Of a DNA stretch of 6,035 bases, positions 1 to 3,125 are shown one piece after another. The stretch comes from JBLFWJ01 sp047611425. GTDB lineage: Bacteria > Bacteroidota > Bacteroidia > UBA10329. A program made the translations under genes and the position numbers. How positions within the stretch are numbered: position 1 is the first letter of the stretch; each line of letters starts with the position of its first letter. The notes below the pieces were generated by a model. It saw nothing but the letters and a program-made list of their open reading frames with translations, did no database searches and was not told the DNA's origin. The stretch spans positions 1 to 6,035 of the forward strand of contig JBLFWJ010000187.1 of NCBI GenBank assembly GCA_047611425.1, in the 5' to 3' direction.

Positions 1-329
1 ATGTATTCATCTTCATCAATTTGATAGAGTGCTTTTTGCATCATCTTCTTATCAATTCGGTGAACGGAAAGTCCCGCTCGAATCTTCAGTCTGCCCCAAC
101 CCTTCATCCTGAACTTACCTCGCACATAAGCTTCTACAAATCGGCTTTCATTCAGAAAACCGGTTTGGATCAGGTCGACAATTGCGTTTTCAACCTCCTC
201 AGAGTGAGCACCCAAATCGTATAGTTTATTCCTGACCTGTTGATGACTTCGATCTTGATACGCACAGAATTTCTCAACCTTCAACTTGCGTTGAGATGGT
301 GTTAAATCTGAGTTTGGGTTTGAATTCAT
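1..329 (-). CDS. recX: RecX family regulatory protein, N-terminal part (runs off left edge)
   Basis: RecX proteins are small, all-helical cytoplasmic modulators that bind RecA filaments and damp RecA recombinase activity. The visible 109 codons carry typical family features. These are an opening repeat around residues 15-40 (KVEKFCAYQDRSHQQVRNKL, then YDLG), the segment FLNESRF at 58-64, and the basic stretch RGKFRMKGWGRLKIR at 70-84. Bacteroidota RecX proteins are usually about 150-160 residues, so roughly the last third lies outside the window. I chose the ATG at 327-329. An in-frame ATG at 381-383 would add 18 residues that do not look like RecX and would run into the promoter of the divergent gene. 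No convincing Shine-Dalgarno or TAnnTTTG box is visible for this gene. The family call rests on motif recognition, not on a database search. Confidence 0.9.
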   Translation of the reverse strand, partial: MNSNPNSDLTPSQRKLKVEKFCAYQDRSHQQVRNKLYDLGAHSEEVENAIVDLIQTGFLNESRFVEAYVRGKFRMKGWGRLKIRAGLSVHRIDKKMMQKALYQIDEDEY

Positions 330-369
330 CGGGTTCCAAATAACCGAATTTTGAGCTGATCGACACAAC

Positions 370-399
370 TTTGGGATGTACATTGAACAGCTACATTTG
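370..399 (+). promoter_or_regulatory. Bacteroidota-type sigma-A promoter (TTTG-N18-TACATTTG)
   Basis: TTTG at 370-373 is followed after 18 bases by TACATTTG at 392-399, an exact match to the Bacteroidota -7 consensus TAnnTTTG with an acceptable -33 spacing. Transcription would begin near 404-406, giving a leader of about 17 bases before the ATG at 422. It drives the broken gene at 422-940, so the promoter looks better preserved than the reading frame. The match and spacing are seen directly; activity is inferred. Confidence 0.6.
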
Positions 400-421
400 T
401 TCGCATTCCAAAAAGCCCAAA

Positions 422-940
422 ATGAAATAGCTAATTACCGTTCTTACACTAATCGTGGTACCATTTCTAATGTTCGCCCAAGAGGAGAACATGATGCTTA
501 TGCCTTTTAAACCAATGATGGAAGGCGTTTGGAAAGGCGAAGGAAAATGAAAAGATGGTCGTGCTTTTAAGCAGGAAGTAACTTTCGAGTGGGGAATTGG
601 CAAGTAAAACGTGAAAGCATTCACCAAAAGTCTAACAGACTCATTGGGCAATTTTGGAGAATTCTCACAGATGATTCATGCTTGGGATAACACGGATAAT
701 AAGATTCGATGTTTCGGTTTCGACATTCATGGAAATATTACCGAAGGCCTTGTTCAAACGAAGAGCAAGCAAATCCGATACATATATGATTACACTATGC
801 CTGACGGAACTAAGCAAACCATTACCGATGCTTGGATTTGGGTTAAAGACGACAAATGCATGTTGAAGGTTGGCGTGGTTGACGGTGAAGAATGGACTGA
901 CATTTATGGAGAATTCTACTTCTGGAGGAAAGAAAGTTAA
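422..940 (+). pseudogene. Secreted lipocalin/DUF1579-like small protein, broken by three in-frame stop codons
   Basis: Read in one frame from the ATG at 422 to the TAA at 938-940 this is a coherent 172-codon gene interrupted by TAG at 428-430 (codon 3), TGA at 548-550 (codon 43) and TAA at 605-607 (codon 62). There is no frameshift. With the stops ignored it starts with a secretion signal (MK, stop, then LITVLTLIVVPFLMFAQEEN, likely cut near AQ). A beta-rich domain follows: GVWKGEG near 36-41, FKQEVTFEWGIGK near 49-61, IRCFGFDIHGNITEG around 97-111, and WTDIYGEFYFWRKES at the end. The GxWxGEG start, FEWG, and R-F-GFD-G-EG pattern recall DUF1579/lipocalin-like beta-barrel proteins of unknown substrate; that assignment is tentative. 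Each stop is one substitution from a plausible sense codon, such as AAG, GGA and AAA. A GTG at 611 would open the last 109 codons, but it has no ribosome site or signal peptide and would lose the first strands. TGA ends two neighbouring genes normally, so codon reassignment is unlikely. Confidence 0.75.
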
Positions 941-1129
941 TCCATCAATATTGTCACTTTGCCCGTGGTCTTTCTTTTCTCTAGATCATCGTGCGCCTTG
1001 CTTGCCGTGCCATTCTTTACGAGAAAAGCGGCTTTCATCATCTCACTCATTCTAATCTATTTAAGTTCTCTCTAATTCTTCCCCAAATTTTTCATGTCCC
1101 AATTAAATCCTCCGTCTCGTTCCTCGACA

Positions 1130-1146
1130 CCTCCTTGTCAAGGAGG
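1130..1146. repeat. Perfect 8-bp inverted repeat inside the intergenic element
   Basis: CCTCCTTG, one T, then CAAGGAGG. As RNA the central loop would open to three or more bases, leaving a stem of six or seven pairs. It is followed by AACTGGG, not by T residues, so it is not a standard intrinsic terminator for rightward transcription. Confidence 0.7.
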
Positions 1147-1158
1147 AACTGGGTCTTT

Positions 1159-1188
1159 CCCCCTTCACAAAGGGGGTGCCCAACGGGC
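1159..1188. repeat. Two adjacent GC hairpins inside the intergenic element
   Basis: CCCCCTT-CACA-AAGGGGG (1159-1176) is followed after one base by GCCC-AAC-GGGC (1178-1188), then GGGGGATTT. The G run at 1189-1193 could also pair with the C run at 1159-1163, so alternative folds exist. They sit between two convergent 3' ends and could act as a bidirectional transcription block, but the absence of a T-tract makes this uncertain. Confidence 0.6.
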
Positions 1189-1222
1189 GGGGGATTTCAC
1201 CTTTGCCTAAAACCGCACACGT

Positions 1223-1984
1223 TTAACTAAGTTCAATTCCAACCGGACAATGATCCGATCCATGCACATCATTCAGAATGAAAGCATCTTTGACTTTTGG
1301 CATCAACCCTTCCGAAACCAAGAAGTAATCTAAGCGCCAGCCTACGTTATTCTCCCTTGCATTAGCTCGATAACTCCACCAACTGTACTTCACTTCTTCC
1401 GGGTAAAACGCACGGAACGAATCAACCAACCCAGCATTGATATATCGATCCATTCCGTCAATCTCATCTTGAGTATAGCCAGGAGTTTTGTTGTAATTCG
1501 ATTTGTCGTTCTTGATATCGATGGCTCGATGCGCCACATTCATATCACCACAATAGATTACTGGCTTGGTCTTTTCCAGTTCCTTGATGTAAGCAAGCAA
1601 GGCCGTATCCCAACTCAATCTGTAAGGTAAACGAATCAGGCCATTGGCCGAATTCGGTACGTAAACGTTCACGAAAAAGAAGTCCTCAAACTCACAAGTG
1701 ATTGCTCTTCCTGTATTATCATGTTCTGGAATTCCGATGCCGTATTTGACGTTGATCGGTTCGGTTCGAGTAATAACTGCGGTGCCTGAATAGCCTTTCT
1801 TTTCTGCCGAAAAAGCATAAATGTGATAATCTTCAATTCCAAAAAGTGCTTCACGAACCTGTTCCGGAGTGGCCTTAGTTTCTTGAAAACCAATTACATC
1901 AGCATCCATATCCTGAATCGAATCAAGGAGCCCTTTTTTAACCGAGGCACGAATGCCATTTACATTAAAGGAAATGAGTTTCAT
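1223..1984 (-). CDS. xth: Exodeoxyribonuclease III (AP endonuclease, ExoIII/APE1 family)
   Basis: This cytoplasmic base-excision repair enzyme cleaves DNA 5' of abasic sites, removes blocked 3' ends and has 3'-5' exonuclease activity, using a divalent metal. The 253-residue protein is a complete endonuclease/exonuclease/phosphatase domain of the usual length. Family motifs are all present: FNVNGIRA at 6-13 (metal-site Asn7), QETK at 34-37 (metal-binding Glu35), GYSGTAV at 64-70, NVYVPN at 106-111, GDMNVAH at 146-152 (Asp147 and Asn149), WRLDYFLVS at 216-224 (Asp219) and SDHCPV at 243-248 (catalytic His245). No key residue is missing. The ATG at 1984 gives the family-standard MKLISFN start; an in-frame ATG at 2014 would add ten non-conserved residues. 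It lies 48 bases downstream of the pmp3-like gene, is probably the last gene of that operon, and has a -7 box of its own in the gap. The TAA stop lies 25 bases from the intergenic repeat element. Confidence 0.96.
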   Translation of the reverse strand: MKLISFNVNGIRASVKKGLLDSIQDMDADVIGFQETKATPEQVREALFGIEDYHIYAFSAEKKGYSGTAVITRTEPINVKYGIGIPEHDNTGRAITCEFEDFFFVNVYVPNSANGLIRLPYRLSWDTALLAYIKELEKTKPVIYCGDMNVAHRAIDIKNDKSNYNKTPGYTQDEIDGMDRYINAGLVDSFRAFYPEEVKYSWWSYRANARENNVGWRLDYFLVSEGLMPKVKDAFILNDVHGSDHCPVGIELS

Positions 1985-2011
1985 ATTGATAACGTTTGGA
2001 TGATTAATGGC

Positions 2012-2019
2012 CAAATATA
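2012..2019 (-). promoter_or_regulatory. Candidate -7 box (TATATTTG) for xth
   Basis: On the minus strand TATATTTG matches the Bacteroidota TAnnTTTG consensus exactly and lies in the 48-base gap upstream of xth, placing a start site about 20 bases before the ATG at 1984. There is no good -33 TTTG at the expected distance; the nearest TTG (2034-2036) is only 14 bases away. A separate, possibly weak, promoter for xth is plausible but not certain. Confidence 0.4.
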
Positions 2020-2032
2020 GATTGATGTTCCG

Positions 2033-2185
2033 TCAATCATCCTTGTTGAAAATGATAGCAGCGATCACACCCGGCACCCAGCCTGCGAACCATAATAAGG
2101 TGACCAAAAGTATTACGCCACAGCCTTTGTCAAGTACCGATAACGGTGGACAAAGAATCATCAGAAGTACTCGTCCGCAGCCCAT
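2033..2185 (-). CDS. YqaE/Pmp3 family small membrane protein
   Basis: This 50-residue protein belongs to the YqaE/Pmp3 family, very small hydrophobic inner-membrane proteins linked to membrane potential and to salt, cold or stress responses in bacteria, yeast and plants. The biochemical role is unsettled. It has the family layout: a first membrane segment with the PPLSVLDKGCG motif (residues 13-23), then a second segment (about 24-46) containing the conserved GWVPGVIAA (35-43), and a short charged tail NKDD. The PPL...GCG and GW-PG-I signatures make the assignment strong despite the small size. The ATG at 2183-2185 shares its A with the TGA stop of the upstream chaN-like gene (TGATG). No Shine-Dalgarno sequence precedes it, so translation is probably coupled to chaN. 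The gene ends in TGA, 48 bases before xth. Confidence 0.9.
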   Translation of the reverse strand: MGCGRVLLMILCPPLSVLDKGCGVILLVTLLWFAGWVPGVIAAIIFNKDD

Positions 2186-3036
2186 CAGTGTGTAGTTGTC
2201 ATGTCTTCATCAACGCAGATAATGAAGTCTGCGATGCTCTTATTCTCATCCATCAGCTTTGAAACATCGGCCTGTGAAACCGTGGCAATTGTAGTGATTT
2301 TCATTTCTGGATCTATCTGTTGTAAGTACCACATGATTCCTTCATAATTGTTTGAATGATACGTTCCGTGATAATGAATGAAGGTATGATCAGACTCCAT
2401 ATTTTCAATAATGAAATGTGCCATTGTTGCATCCTTTATCGCTTGGGCTTTTGGAAAATTCTCGCCTCCGTGTCCTCCCATCATTTCCAACATCGCTTTG
2501 TATCCCGGAAGTTCGGAATCGTAAGCCGGTGGCAGCGTAGCAATCCACGACTTTTCTTCAGCACTCAACGTATCCAAGCTTTCAAATCCTCCTCTGTAAA
2601 CCATTTTGGCATATCTACGAGGAATATTTGTTGCCACAAAATGCAATTCGTTTTCCTTCGCAAAATCAACTAAAGGTTGATAATCTGTCTTGTGATTTAC
2701 CCAAAGTCTAGCTGTCGAATCCAACCCATCTTCATCAATTGTTCCGTCTAAATATTGGTTCAGTTCATCCTGATTATCGGCCTCAATCATCTCTGCCCCA
2801 AGCACAAGCTTATTGTTCTTCAGCATAGAATTTGTCAATTCCAGTTGCAGCCAATGAGAGATCGGGTTGTCGTGCAATTCTCCAAATAGAATAACCTCGT
2901 TCGAATCCGAAGCTTTAAGCATCTTTTCAAAAGAGGACTTTTTACCGTTGGATGAAAAGATTTTATACCCCTCAACTTTTTGTGCCCAACTGGTTATCGA
3001 CCAAATCGACAAGATCAGAATGAATGCCTTTTTCAT
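2185..3036 (-). CDS. ChaN family (Tiki-superfamily) haem-binding-type exported protein
   Basis: This 283-residue protein matches the ChaN/DUF399 family of the Tiki (TraB/EreA-like) superfamily. The studied member, Campylobacter ChaN, is an iron-regulated, haem-binding lipoprotein; here the function is inferred from family only. Visible features are a signal peptide (MKKAFILILSIWSITSWA, cut before Gln19, with no lipobox cysteine), the superfamily signature FGELHDNPISHW at 51-62, GAEMIEADNQ at 80-89, ATNIPRRYAKMVYRGG at 135-150, MMGGHGGENF at 185-194, QAIKDATMAHFI at 198-209 and HYHGTYHSN at 221-229. Glu53, His55, His61 and the His221/His223/His227 cluster are candidate ligand or metal positions. 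I chose the ATG at 3034-3036 because it starts a clean signal peptide; the ATG at 3075 would prepend 13 charged residues. It is probably the first gene of an operon with the pmp3-like gene, whose start it overlaps, and xth. It ends with TGA. Confidence 0.88.
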   Translation of the reverse strand: MKKAFILILSIWSITSWAQKVEGYKIFSSNGKKSSFEKMLKASDSNEVILFGELHDNPISHWLQLELTNSMLKNNKLVLGAEMIEADNQDELNQYLDGTIDEDGLDSTARLWVNHKTDYQPLVDFAKENELHFVATNIPRRYAKMVYRGGFESLDTLSAEEKSWIATLPPAYDSELPGYKAMLEMMGGHGGENFPKAQAIKDATMAHFIIENMESDHTFIHYHGTYHSNNYEGIMWYLQQIDPEMKITTIATVSQADVSKLMDENKSIADFIICVDEDMTTTH

Positions 3037-3053
3037 ATTGGCGAAAATAGTAG

Positions 3054-3073
3054 GTTCAAATTCGTCTTTGAAC
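3054..3073. promoter_or_regulatory. Perfect inverted repeat GTTCAAA-N6-TTTGAAC in divergent spacer (candidate operator)
   Basis: Two 7-base arms (3054-3060 and 3067-3073) are exact reverse complements around TTCGTC. The site lies in the 89-bp spacer between the divergently transcribed chaN-like gene and the large secreted-protein gene, 17 bases upstream of the chaN start. Its size and symmetry suit a dimeric transcription factor, or an RNA stem in a chaN leader. The spacer holds no perfect TAnnTTTG box; TAAATTCG (3101-3108, plus strand) and TATTTTCG (minus strand, complement of 3044-3051) are one-mismatch candidates. A chance repeat of this size is quite possible. Confidence 0.35.
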
Positions 3074-3125
3074 ACTCATTTTAAGCCAACGTCTGCAACG
3101 TAAATTCGCAGCAAACCAGAGTTTG

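Larger units (their letters stand above)
1105..1197. repeat. Small palindromic (REP/MITE-like) intergenic element with inverted ends
   Basis: This 93-bp stretch lies in the 282-bp gap between two convergent genes. Its left end AAATCCTCCG (1105-1114) and the reverse complement of its right end, CGGGGGATTT (1188-1197), agree at 9 of 10 positions. Inside are three hairpins: CCTCCTTG/CAAGGAGG with a one-base centre (1130-1146), CCCCCTT-CACA-AAGGGGG (1159-1176) and GCCC-AAC-GGGC (1178-1188). It is far richer in G and C runs than its surroundings. Similar C/G-run hairpin elements are dispersed between genes in many Flavobacteriales genomes, and I take this as one of them. No transposase is present and no target duplication is evident. 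Transcription from both sides may end at these hairpins, although none has a clear T-tract. The rest of the gap (941-1104 and 1198-1222) shows nothing I can support. Confidence 0.6.

Noticed and set aside
385..402. GAACA-N8-TGTTC inverted repeat over the -7 box as a LexA-type operator.
   Set aside because: The arms are only 5 bp, and the spacing fits neither the CTGT-N8-ACAG nor the GAAC-N4-GTTC LexA boxes. Chance is the simpler explanation.
422..607. Stop-codon recoding (selenocysteine, pyrrolysine or an altered code) to explain the in-frame stops.
   Set aside because: Three different stop codons are involved, no SECIS- or PYLIS-like structure stands out, and TGA and TAA end neighbouring genes normally.
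391..651. Minus-strand reading frame of 86 codons opposite the broken gene.
   Set aside because: Its product has no recognisable motif, and it overlaps the divergent promoter and a plus-strand frame with clear protein-like features. It is a shadow frame.
611..940. A 109-codon reading frame from GTG at 611 as an intact stand-alone gene.
   Set aside because: It continues in the same frame as the upstream signal peptide and first strands, has no ribosome site, starts at a rare codon just after a nonsense codon, and would lack the export signal and part of the domain. It is the tail of the pseudogene.
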